64,000 bases of DNA from contig NC_041691.1 of assembly GCF_900005765.1 (NCBI RefSeq), positions 1,426,001 through 1,490,000 on the forward strand. Direction: 5' to 3'. Each line of letters starts with the position of its first letter. Position 1 is the first letter of the stretch. This DNA is from Plasmodium relictum. Taxonomy: Eukaryota > Apicomplexa > Aconoidasida > Haemosporida > Plasmodiidae. Under the pieces are notes generated by a model, which ran no database searches, was not told the DNA's origin, and saw only the letters and a list, made by a program, of their open reading frames with translations. Below are positions 30,590 to 41,781 of the stretch, piece after piece. The position numbers and the translations under genes are program-made.

Positions 30590-33500
30590 ATGTCTAATAA
30601 CTTTTTAGAAGTATTCAATGAAGTAAACCCTCATGTGTAATATTAAAATTTTTATTATTTATTTTTTCTTTTTATATTAACTTCAATAAAAAAAAAATTG
30701 ATTTTCACTTTATTTTTATTTTTTTCTGAAGTGATATTTACTCTTATGAAACACGTAAATTAACCAATAAACCATTATTTTTAATTAAAAATGAAAGGAA
30801 GTTTTTATTTTTGGCGAGAGGTTAATATATGTATATAAATACGCGTTCATATTTTTATCATCTAAATATTGTTTTCAACTATCTTGAGTAATTTATGTCT
30901 AATTACAATAAATAGTATTTCTTAATAATTGTGTTACTATCAAATATACGAATAAATGAATAAAATTTGTAACTATGTACATAAAATATTGAGTATATAT
31001 TTTTTTATAATTATACTAATAATTTAATTAAAATAAAATTTTTATTTTTTATTTTTAAAAGAACCTTGTGAATATAAATTAGATCATTTATATATGGATA
31101 ATCTAGAAGTTGCAGAAAATATCAAAAGAAAATTAATTAATGAACGTAAAAAAAAAAAAAAATCATCTATATGTAAACTTTTTCAAAAAATGAGAATTCC
31201 TAGTTGTTTATATTAAAACAAATTAAACACATCATCTTAGGCATTCTTTATTTTTCTGTTTTGTTTTTTTAAAAAAACATTATAAAATAAAAAAAAAGAA
31301 TTATATAAATTTTTATTATACTTTAATTTTTATTTAGAAATTCACATAGTTTTAGTCCTATATTTCAAAATTTTAAAGGAATTAATGATGTATGATAAGT
31401 ATAGAAGAGGTCATTATATAAAAAAAAAAAGAACTATTATAAAAGTGTATTCTTTGTTTATATAGATTTCATATTAATAATAATAATTTTTTTTTTTAGG
31501 AATTGATGAAAAATTAAAAAAAGTTATTGCTTCAGCAATAAAGTTATACTCACTAAAGGCAAGAAATAAAAAAAAATGAGATAATATAAATTTATATAAC
31601 CATAAATAATTTTTTTTTTTTTTTTTTTCTACTTAAAATTTTGACTTTTGAAGGAAAGACATAACAAAAATATAAGAAAAAGTTACATAAAAAAAATTTA
31701 TTCTATATATAATAATTTATCAAAAATTTTAATTCAATATAAAAATAGTTCGGGAAATATATTAAAAAGTAAATCATCTTTATGCAATTTTGACTATAAA
31801 AGAAAAAAATTACTAAGTGATAGTAACGATCTTCGAAAGGACTTTTCTAAATGTGCTACAAATAATATAAAGTTGGTACTAAAAAAAAATATAAGAATTT
31901 TATTAACATACCTAGAAAAAATTTACTCAATATATAATATTTATTCTAATATAGATTTTTTCTATAAATGATATATATATATACACTTATATTTTTTTTT
32001 TTTTTTTTGAGAATGAAAAATGCAAATGTGTTGAGGAATGGATAAAGGAAGAAAACATAAAAGAAGCAATTAATGTAGAAAAAGAAAGAGGTTTATAAAA
32101 AAAAGCACATTTTAAAATATGAATATAATACAATAATTTTCAATTTAAATAAATCATAATAATATATTTATTATTATTACTAAATTTTTTTTTTCTTTTT
32201 TTTTTTATTAGAATCATCTTTTAAAAATAAATTATACTACAATAGTTCAAATAGTTCTGAACTTTTAAATAATTATAGAAAACTATATAATCCTCCAGAA
32301 AAATTGAAGAAATTATATTTAAAAAAAGATTTCACAATAAAAAATTGTTTGAGATGCTTATATTCTGCTCAAGAATTAAATAATATAAGCAAGAATAATT
32401 ATCAAAAAAAAGTAAAATTATTTAAATGTTTTAAAACAGATTGTGAATATATAACATTAAGTAAGAGAAATGAACTTCTAAATAAATTTAAAGGAGTATT
32501 AGAAAAAAAAAAGAAAATTTTAAATGGAAAAAAAAAAAAAAATAATTCGGAAATTCAAAAAGAGAGTATTCATAAAAGGAGTAGTGACGATACAATTATT
32601 ATATTAAGTGAAAAAAGCAGTCCTGAATATAGTGAAGATAATGCTTTTTTAGATATTAGAAAAAATACTTCAAATGAATTAAAAAGCATATTATTAAATA
32701 CAAATAATACATATACTACATTTAAATTAAGCAATGACGGGAATATACAGGCTATTATTCAACTATCGGAAAATAATAAGAGAAAAAAGAAATTTATCGC
32801 ATTAAATGAATACGATTATTTTTTTAATAGTAACACTGATGAACTAAAAGAAGGAATAAGTAAAAAAAATAAAGATACATATAATTATGAGAAATTTTTT
32901 TTTTATGTTGATAAAAGAAAAATAATTTTTGATAAAAAAAAGAAAGAAAAGATTATTTTTGAAATGAATCCAAATGGGCTATTAAAAAAATATGTCTTTA
33001 GGAAAGATAAAAAAAATAATGATATATTAATGAAAATATACAGCGAAAGTGAATGGTCTGATAATACTGTTGATTTTTGCTACATTACAAAGAATAAAAA
33101 TAAAGAAAAGATTGTAATTAAAAAAAGCAAAAACGGAAGCAAACATAGAATTATATATAAAGAAAGTGAGTTGAACGGAAGGGAAGAATTTGATTATTAT
33201 AAAAGGAATATTGAGAATATTAAAGAAATAAATTTTTATGATGATGATGATGCAATTCTTCACTTTTTGAAGAAAAATGAAAAAAAAAGAACAAAAATGA
33301 AAAATAAACATATTTTAAAAAAAAAAAAAGATTCGGAAGATACTATTACTTTTCATAGAAAAGAAAAAAATGATGTCTATTTAAAAAAAAAGAATGAATC
33401 ATCAATAGATAAAAACATAAATGAAATCAACGAAAAAAATCAACTAGATCTTTTGTTAAAACTAAAAAAAAGAAAAGACAGGTTCTTAAAAGGAGTATGT

Positions 33501-35393
33501 ATTTTCAATAAAGAAGAAACATATTCAATTAAAAAAATACCTAAATTAAAAAATATAAAAACAGAGTTTAAAATACATAATAATAATACATCTATGGAGG
33601 AAAAAAAAAAATTCAACAAATTAGGTAATATATACGAAATAAATGAAAAAGAGAAAGATGAAAATAAAGAAACTCTAAATGAAAAAAATATAATAACAGA
33701 TGAAATTAAAAAAAAATTAAAAAAAAATAATCTTCCTAGTAATAAAAAAGTTCTTGACAATAAGGAAAAGATAAAATATATATATGATAATTTAAAAAAA
33801 AAAGATTCAAAGAAAAGTAGCATGTATTCTATAAATAAATTAACCTCCATTTTTGCAAAGAAAAATTCAAGCAAAAGTTTTGAAAAATACCAACAAAATA
33901 CAAGTAAGAAAATTGAAGATTTTGTTTTTAATGAAAATTTAAAAAGTCTAAGTGCTACTTCTTACAGTTTAAGTGGAATCGTTTTAGAACAATCCCCCAA
34001 AATTTTGTTATATGAAAAGAGTTTAAATTTATCATCTAAAAGTTTTAAAAGTAAGGATAATGGAATTATCTCGGAATTATCATCTTTTTCATTAAAGAAA
34101 GAAAACTTTGATGTTTCAGAAGATGTATTTTCAAAAAAAACTTCATATTCAATTATTAAAAGTTCCAGTATTAAAGATGATAATAATATATCAAAAAAAA
34201 CATCATGTTCTTTAACTAATAATTTTAAGGATGAAAAATGTATCGTTCAAACAGAATCGAATGGTTTATCCAAGAAAGGCTCAAGCTTTGAGTTATCTGA
34301 GTTAAGTAGTTATTTAGAATTAAACGTAAAACCAGATGATAAAAAAAGTGCAAACACAGATGAAAATAAAAGTAATAATTTGAAAGAAAAAAGTGAACAA
34401 ATAGATGAAGATAATGACAATGAAAAAAAAGAAAGAATAAGATATTTAAGTCAAGGATTTTCAGCTCATGCCCACATCATATTATGTAAGATACATTAAA
34501 AAAATTATATACATTGAATATTTTTTATAGTTATTACTATTTTTTTTTTTTAGCAGAAACAAACATAATATCTAGGAAATGTATAATTTCTTATAATTTT
34601 CGTTCTGAAAAACTAAAAATGATGAGAAATGAAAAAATATTTGAAATAGATAGAAAAAAATTAAATATTCAGGAAATACCAACATATGATAAAGAAAAAG
34701 CAATAGTAAAGTTAGTAACTTCTAAAAAAAATTACAATGCATTATTAATAGAATCGGGCGATCTTGTTGGCTTGCAATATTTAGGTGATGAAATTGGATG
34801 GATTTATGAAGAAAAAAGTAATACAAAAAATAAAAATTAATATATTTTATAATAATAATAATAGAACGTATATATTAAGAAAAAGTTTTTTATATAATTT
34901 ATAGTAAACTTTAATGAAATAAGTTTTATTTATTAGTATTATTATTATTATTATTATTATTATTTTATTTTATTTTATTTTTTTTTTTTTAATAATATAG
35001 CAGATTATTTTTCAGATGATTCGTTGAAAAATAAATTAGTTGATAAAAATAAAGTACATAAAATTAAAAAAAATAGAAAATTTTAATACATATATTTACT
35101 TACTAAAAATATAAATGAAGAATGAATATGTATTATATAACAAAAAGGAACTTAACATATATTATATGATATTTCTTTTTATAGAAAGGAGATGTAAATG
35201 AACCAAAAGATGTATTTTACAAATTGAATAGTAACAGTAATGAATATTTAAAAATTTTTTTAATATAACTTTATGTACTTCTATAATATACTTTTATTTA
35301 TAATAAATAAATAAAATTTTTTTTTTATTAGATCCTAAGAAAAGGATAAGTTTTTTTGAAAAAATAAAATTAAACAAATTTTTAGGTAGATAA
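30590..35393 (+). CDS. Unknown 12-exon Plasmodium protein, Lys/Ser-rich
   Basis: I do not recognise it. Exons by phase: 30590-30636, 30732-30820, 31062-31145, 31338-31409, 31500-31558, 31654-31875, 32012-32090, 32212-34485, 34554-34817, 35001-35053, 35185-35236 and 35332-35393, about 1118 residues. The N-terminal part (IYSYETRKLTNKPLFLIKNE) and the C-terminal exons (NALLIESGDLVGLQYLGDE, end FFEKIKLNKFLGR) look ordered. The large exon 8 is Lys/Asn/Ser-rich and probably disordered, with a CLRC...CFKTDC cysteine pattern near its start. Exon 5 is followed by a GC donor (AAAG|gcaag). Exon 4 (72 nt, weak donor gtcatt) is optional, because skipping it keeps the frame. Exon 6 must end at 31875, as no later GT keeps phase. 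No signal peptide is seen. Confidence 0.7.
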
Positions 35394-35632
35394 GGGCAAA
35401 ATGAAAACTCGAAATTGACAGTACTTTCATATCAAACAAAAAAAAAAAAAAAAAAAAAAAAAAAGAAAGGAAAGAAGAAAAAAAAAAAAAGAACAAAAAA
35501 GAAAAACAAAAGAAAAATTTATAACACATATCTACATAATACAAAATTTTCTTTTTTTATTTTATGATTCTAAAACTCATTTGCTATTTTTATAAATAAA
35601 AATAGACACTACTTAAGCATTTGATAATTTTT
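35394..35632. other. Short convergent spacer with purine tract
   Basis: About 240 bp between two convergent stop codons. It holds a nearly pure A/G tract (about 35438-35510) that includes a long run of A. Confidence 0.7.
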
Positions 35633-38625
35633 TTAAAGATAAAATGAGGAAGTTTTATTTTTTTTAAAAGATTCAAGAAATTTATAATAAGGAATTTTTT
35701 TAGTACTATTGAATTGATCATTTACTATTTGTATTATTTCATCTAATATCTTTAGAAGAGCATTAATTTGAAAAGTAGTACCCCTTTTATATGTATTATC
35801 ACTAAAAATATGTTTCTTATCTTCTTTTCTTGTGATAATTTGCTCAAAATTTTCAATGAATTTTATCATTTTTTTTTCTATTTCATTTAACTCTTCTAAG
35901 TGACACCTTAAATTTTTTTTTTCTTCTTCATTAAACATTTTTTCTAAAATATTTTTCTCATTTTTTAAATACGAATACATTTCAGAAAAGCTAATGAATT
36001 TTTTTTTGTCTAACTTAAATTTTTTTGATTCTTTTGAATTATTTTTTTTTGTTAAGTTACAGTTTTTTTCTTTTTTTTTCTTTTTATAAACTTCATTTTT
36101 TTCTGTAGAATTTGAATCACAGACACTGTCATTTTTTATTTTATTGTCATGATAATCATTATATGTTTTTTTTAAAACATCAATTGCATTAATATATTTT
36201 TTTACTTCCTTAAAAGAACTAGCTGATATTTTGCTATATATTTCTTTATCAATAAGAGGAAGTAATTCTATATTAGAACTCATGTCATAATTTATATTAT
36301 CACTATTTTCATCTAATTTTTTATTGTATTTTTTCTTCACAGAATTAGTAAGTATTGTATTATCATTTCTATAAATAAGAATAAACGTTAATAATAAAAA
36401 TATAAAAAATACTAATAACAACAATGATATAAAATAAAACAAAATACAGTAAAAAGCTAACATATAAAATAAAAAGTGAAATATCAGTATGAACATATAT
36501 ATATATATATGTAGTTTAATTTTAATTTATTTAACTTTCATGTAAAAGTACATAAAAATATATTTTCTTTTAATAAATAATATTTTTCTTTTTTTTTATT
36601 TTTAGTAAGTCTTATATATTATACCTTTTAGTAACTTGCCCCAAATTTTTTTTTTCAAAATTTTTCGTAATATATAAATAAATATTTTCAATGTTATCTT
36701 TTCTCAAATCTTCCCCATAGTATTTTATTTGTTCATTGATATAATTTTTCATCCTTTGATCAAGATATTTGGAATTTTTAATTAATTCCATAGTATATTT
36801 TTTAGGATAAATATGATTTTTTTTATTCATGAATTTATATGCAATATTATTTATTTCTTTCATTTCAAGTTTACTATATTCATCATGATAATAATTATTC
36901 TTCTTATCTTTTTTATTTGATAGATCTTTTGAATTGTCTATGTTTTTAATTTCTATTTTTTTATTTATATTTATATTTTTATTATAATAATTACCTTTAT
37001 TATTAAAAAATTTATTTGTACAAATAATATTTCCATCATTGTTATTATTATTTTCTTTTTTTCTCAAATATTTTTCTTTTACTTTTTTGTTTAAAAAATA
37101 TTCTTTATTCTTCTTTTCTTTTTCATTTTCTATTAAATTATCTAATTCCTTATTTGTTATTTTTTTTTGTCTTAAATCAACATATAAATTATCTTGTGAA
37201 TTTTTATTCAAAGTATCTAATGGTTTTTTATTTGAATTATACGATAAAACTTCATTTAAATTGTCTAATGATTTTTTAGATAAATTATTTGATGAATTTG
37301 TTTGTGATCTTATCGATTTATTCAATTTCTTTAATTTAAATTTACATCTAATTTTTTCTCTTAGATTATCATTATTTTCCATTTTTAATGATTTATTTTT
37401 TCCACAAGACTCTTTTTTATTAATTTTCATTTCTCTAATGGATTCATTTTCATCACTTGAAGTCATGTTCTCTTTTCTAACTTCTTCACTAAAATTTTTT
37501 AGTGTATTTTGAAATTTTTTTTGATCTTTTGTTTCGGTTTCATAATTATTCTTTATGTTTTCATGATTTTTTTTTTTTCCTGATGTTTTTACATTAAATG
37601 AGTATTTCTTATTTTTTAATTTCTTCTTCTCATCAAAAATTTGAGTATCTCTTAAATTTGCATTAAAGATATTTTTTTTCCTTCTTAATTTATTTTCATC
37701 AGATGAATTTCTAATTTGCGCATTATGCTGGTTGTTATATGAAAAATTACTTGACATATCAGCTTTAAAATTCTTATATTCATACATAATTTTGTCTTCA
37801 ATTCTATCGTTTTTATTATTGTTATCTTTATTTATTTTTTTTTTTTTCTTCTTTAAAATGTTCACTTCTCCAGAAATGACATTGTTTTTATCTTCATTAA
37901 ATATGAAATCTTTAAAAGTACTTATAATATTAGTATCTCTATTTTTAGAAATGTGTTTAAAGTATGTATCTTTTTTTTTACTATTGTATCCCATTAAATT
38001 TTCATTATTAGATTTATTTTTTCCCTTATTTATCAAATATTTGGGAATATATATATTTTTACCTATAGATAAATTAGAGTCTAATACATCATTATCTTGC
38101 TGCATATAAATAAATGAATTTATATAATCGTTATTTTTCTTATTATTAAAAAATCCATTATTAAATTGCTTTTCAGAATTAATATTTAAAATTTTTATAT
38201 AATCTATTGAATTTAGCTTATTATTATTATTTTTTTCTTTTTTATTTTCATTTAATTCTTGGTTTTCGACAATATATTTTGGGTTAATGTGCATAGTGTA
38301 ATCACTTATATTATCTTTTTCATTTTGAAAAGTGGGTAATTTTTTTTTACATTTGTATAGTTTTGGTTCTTTCCCTGAGGGCTTTTTTTTTTTGATATTC
38401 ATTTTTTTCTTTTAAAATATTATAAATTTTATTTTTTATTGTATTATTTTTTTCTTCAAATTTTGTTTTAACTTCGGACATAATATTATATGATGAAGAT
38501 TTATTGATATCTTTATATGAATCATATATATTAATTTCAACTATTAATTTTTTTTCAACACAATTATTATTTTCATAAGTTTGAATAATCATGTCTGAAT
38601 TATGCATTTTTAAAAAGTTTTCCAA
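35633..38625 (-). CDS. Unknown Lys/Asn-rich protein; two exons plus a probable poly(A) frameshift near the 5' end
   Basis: Three apparent frames are best read as one gene. The main part is exon 38402-36625 joined to exon 36368-35633: donor AAAAG|gtataa, acceptor ttatttatag, both phase 2, giving 837 residues from the ATG at 38402. Upstream, a 92-codon frame (38625-38347) overlaps it in another frame. Removing one A from the 11-A run (T run at 38383-38393) joins them into about 911 residues. I do not recognise a family. The middle is Lys/Asn/Ser-rich and probably disordered. The end of exon 1 (about 36640-36850, IAYKFMNKKNHIYPKKY) and exon 2 (ELLPLIDKEIYSKISASSF, then helical charged sequence) look more ordered. 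A hydrophobic stretch seen if the intron is translated is not real. Confidence 0.65.
36369..36624 (-). other. Intron (256 bp) mimicking a transmembrane segment
   Basis: It runs from gtataa to ttatttatag on the minus strand and joins ACT AAA AG to A AAT GAT in phase 2. Its T-rich 3' half is open and would translate as a Leu/Phe/Ile-rich pseudo-transmembrane start. It contains a short TA run near 36496-36511. Confidence 0.75.
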
Positions 38626-39629
38626 TATAATATTTTTGTTTTACTACTTATACAAATGTGCGTTTTCATTTTTAATTTTTTTTCCTTAAACTTTAGTTTC
38701 ATCTATTAAAAAAATTCATGTAACTTTTGTTGCTATTCTCTTTTTATTTTAAATTATATTCCAACTATCAAATACAAAATTAAAAAAAAAAAAAAAGACG
38801 CAAACAAATAAGTAATACTCTTTAAGATAATTATACTAAGTATTTAAAAAAAAAAAAAAGAAGCTTAAAATATTCATGAGTAAACAAAATTAATACAAAA
38901 AAAAAAAAAAAAAAGAAAGAAAGAAAATGATAAAAAGTAAATATAAGCAGAATTAACATTAAAAAGTAGAACAATGAAAGAACATATTTTTATGAAGAGG
39001 AAAAAAAAAATTCAACATATTTACAAAATACAACTAAAAATTTTATATTATATATAATAAATTAAATGTATTTATATATACACAAAAAATATAAATTAAA
39101 TATTATATTAGAAAATATATATTTATTATTATCTATAAGATTATATAATTATATATATCCTAGTTATAAAGTTAAGAAAAATTAGGAGAAATCAAAATTA
39201 ATAAAATTTAAGTGTATATATATATATATATACATTTAATATTTTATATAAGATGTTGAAAATTATATATTTTAAAAAAAATATTTTTTATTTACACATT
39301 AGATTTAAAAATTTTTTTTTTTTATTTAGGAATTTATAGAAGCATGAACTTATAATAATTTTAAAGAAAATTTTTTTTTATAATTAAATACAAAACATGT
39401 ACATATATATATTTTTTCCCTATAATAAACGAAAATTTATAAAAATGATTAAATTAAAATTATAATAAAAAGGATAAGGAAATTAGTAAAAATATTGTAA
39501 TGCATAAAATCTTAAAGGAAGTTATAGTAAAACAAAGAAATTAGTGTAAATTATAAAATATCTATAAAAATACATATTTTTGAAATAAAAAATACATATT
39601 TATATATATATATATATATATCAGTAAGA
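38626..39629. other. 1-kb divergent promoter region of the unknown gene and SufC
   Basis: It separates two oppositely transcribed starts. The sequence is A/T-rich with A14-A18 runs and TA repeats. No specific motif can be assigned by eye. Confidence 0.6.
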
Positions 39630-40721
39630 ATGTTCATAAGAAAATGGATGATAATATTATATGGATTAATAGTATTTTATGATATAATCAAATGTATACA
39701 TATACAGAGAACAAATAAAAATGCATTAAAGAAAAGTGAAAAAAAAAAATATAATATATATATTAAAAGTAAAAAAATGAATAGAATATCTTTTTTTTTT
39801 GTAGTAAATAACATAAAAAAGATAAATTCGAATAAATTAAAAAACTTGATAAAAATGGAAAACTCGAATTTTGATAGTAATAGAATATCTTTACTAAAAA
39901 ACTTAGAAGATGAATCAAATATAATTTTGCAAGCACCAGAATGGAATGAGAATTTACCTTTACTAGAAATAAATAATTTACATGCTATAGAAATAGAAGG
40001 AGAAAAGGAAATATTACAAGGAATTAATCTAAAAATATATTTAGGAGAAAAACATACTATAATGGGTAGAAATGGATCAGGTAAATCAACACTTGCAAAA
40101 GTTATTGCAGGTCATCCATATTATAAAGTTACCAATGGGACAATGAAATTTAAAGGATTAGATTTAAATAAATTGCCAGTTAATGTTAGATCACTATGTG
40201 GAATCTTTTTAGCTTTTCAGTATCCTGTTGAATTGCCAATGGTAAAAAATAATGAATTTTTAAGAGCTGCTCTAAATAGTCATCGTAGAACTAGAAATGA
40301 GCCTGAAATAAGTGTTTCTGAATTTAATTTATTAATGGTAGAAGAAATAAAGAAAGTTGGATTAAGTCCTGACTTTTTAGATAGACCAGTTAATTATGGA
40401 TTTAGTGGAGGAGAAAAAAAAAGAAATGAAATTTTACAAATGTTAATTTTAAAACCAACATTTTGTATTTTAGATGAAACGGATTCTGGTTTAGATGTAG
40501 ACTCTTTTAAATTAACTTCTAATGTGATAACAAATTTTTCTAGTAAAAATAATTCGTTTTTAATAGTAACACATTATAAAAAATTATTAGAATTGCTGAA
40601 GCCAAACTTTATTCATATTATGCATCAAGGAAAAATTATAGAAAGTGGAGATTATTCTTTAGTTGAAAAAATAGAATCGGAAGGTTTTTCTCAATTTCTT
40701 AAGAATTCTGATACAAGTTAA
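39630..40721 (+). CDS. SufC: SufC, Fe-S cluster assembly ABC ATPase (apicoplast)
   Basis: A single exon of 363 residues. Residues 1-22 (MFIRKWMIILYGLIVFYDII...) form a hydrophobic signal-like start. A basic Lys/Asn-rich stretch to about residue 75 follows, together a bipartite apicoplast leader. The ABC ATPase starts near residue 112 with Walker A GRNGSGKST (146-154), Q-loop Q197 (AFQYP), the signature FSGGEKKR (258-265), Walker B ILDETDSGLD (280-289) and switch His315 (VTHYK). These contexts, especially FSGGEKKRNEILQM and ETDSGLD, are diagnostic of SufC. With SufB and SufD it forms the scaffold for Fe-S clusters in the apicoplast. The signature and Walker motifs are intact, so it should be active. 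It lies upstream of another apicoplast gene in the same direction. Confidence 0.97.
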   Translation: MFIRKWMIILYGLIVFYDIIKCIHIQRTNKNALKKSEKKKYNIYIKSKKMNRISFFFVVNNIKKINSNKLKNLIKMENSNFDSNRISLLKNLEDESNIILQAPEWNENLPLLEINNLHAIEIEGEKEILQGINLKIYLGEKHTIMGRNGSGKSTLAKVIAGHPYYKVTNGTMKFKGLDLNKLPVNVRSLCGIFLAFQYPVELPMVKNNEFLRAALNSHRRTRNEPEISVSEFNLLMVEEIKKVGLSPDFLDRPVNYGFSGGEKKRNEILQMLILKPTFCILDETDSGLDVDSFKLTSNVITNFSSKNNSFLIVTHYKKLLELLKPNFIHIMHQGKIIESGDYSLVEKIESEGFSQFLKNSDTS

Positions 40722-41781
40722 AACTAATTATTCATGAATCACTATCCATATCAATTTAGTACATTTATCAATAATGTTTCATAAAATTATTTCAAATTAA
40801 TAATTATAAATAATACTCAAAAAAAAAAAAAAAAAAAAAACATAGATATAAAGAAAATACTTAAAGATTACATATTTTCATTTTACAATAATATTTGTAT
40901 TACTTCATTTTTAATATATTTCTTTTATTTACTTTTTTTTAATTTCCTTTTATTTTCTTTTCCTACTAATATTTTTATTGTACAATTTTTTAATAAAAAA
41001 TATATCTTGTTTTTAATCAGAATTATTCTTATATATACATATTTACTAATTAATTACCTTTAAATCTTAATTTAAGACTTCATTATTTTGTATTTTGATT
41101 TATTTACAAATTTAAATAATAACTATTATTTTTAATATTATCCCCTATATTTTTATTTATTTTATTTTTTTTTTTTTTTCTTCTTTAATGGATATTTTTG
41201 TTTAATAAAATATTATTAATTTTTTAAACATTTCATTTTATATTTTAATTTTTTTTTTTAATTTACACATAAAGTTTTTAATATTTTTAATTTTATTTAT
41301 TTTTTTCTAAATGATGAATAAATTTTTTAAAAAATGTTATTTTTAAATAGACTATTTAAAATATGTAATTTAATTTGATTACAAAAAAAAGTTGAACTGC
41401 TTTTTTCAAAATTTTTTAAAAGTTAAATCTTAAGTAAATATTCTTTTGCATTTGATCTTTTTATTTATTTATTTATTTATTATTATTTTTTTTTTATTCA
41501 TAATTTATGATATAAGAAGAACATATTCTTACACTCTTTATATATGTATTTATGCTATTTATTTTTGGTATTTTTTTTTTTTTTTAAATTTCTTGATGAT
41601 ACTTTTTTAGTTTAATATACTCATTTTTATAATAGAAAAAAAAAAATTCTAAGAAAAATTAAATGATGTGTAAATATATTTTGTATTAACAATAAATAGA
41701 GTACTTTTATTATCACAGATATATGTGAGAAAAAAGAAAATAAGTGAATATGTGTAAAAACAAATAAAAAAAAAAAAAGAA
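40722..41781. other. 1.1-kb tandem intergenic region
   Basis: This lies between SufC and S9 (both rightward). It is mostly T-rich, with an A20-A22 run at about 40819-40840 and a short (TTTA)n near 41460-41480. No gene is visible. Confidence 0.6.

Noticed and set aside
31876-31971. Coding-looking extension of exon 6 in the 12-exon gene
   Set aside because: It ends in TGA with no later GT donor. Using GTACTA at 31876 joins in phase 0 to the next exon, so this is treated as intron.
36369-36496. N-terminal multi-leucine/phenylalanine membrane anchor of a 287-residue protein
   Set aside because: It is the T-rich 3' half of an intron. A phase-2 donor at 36624 and acceptor at 36369 join the flanking frames without it.
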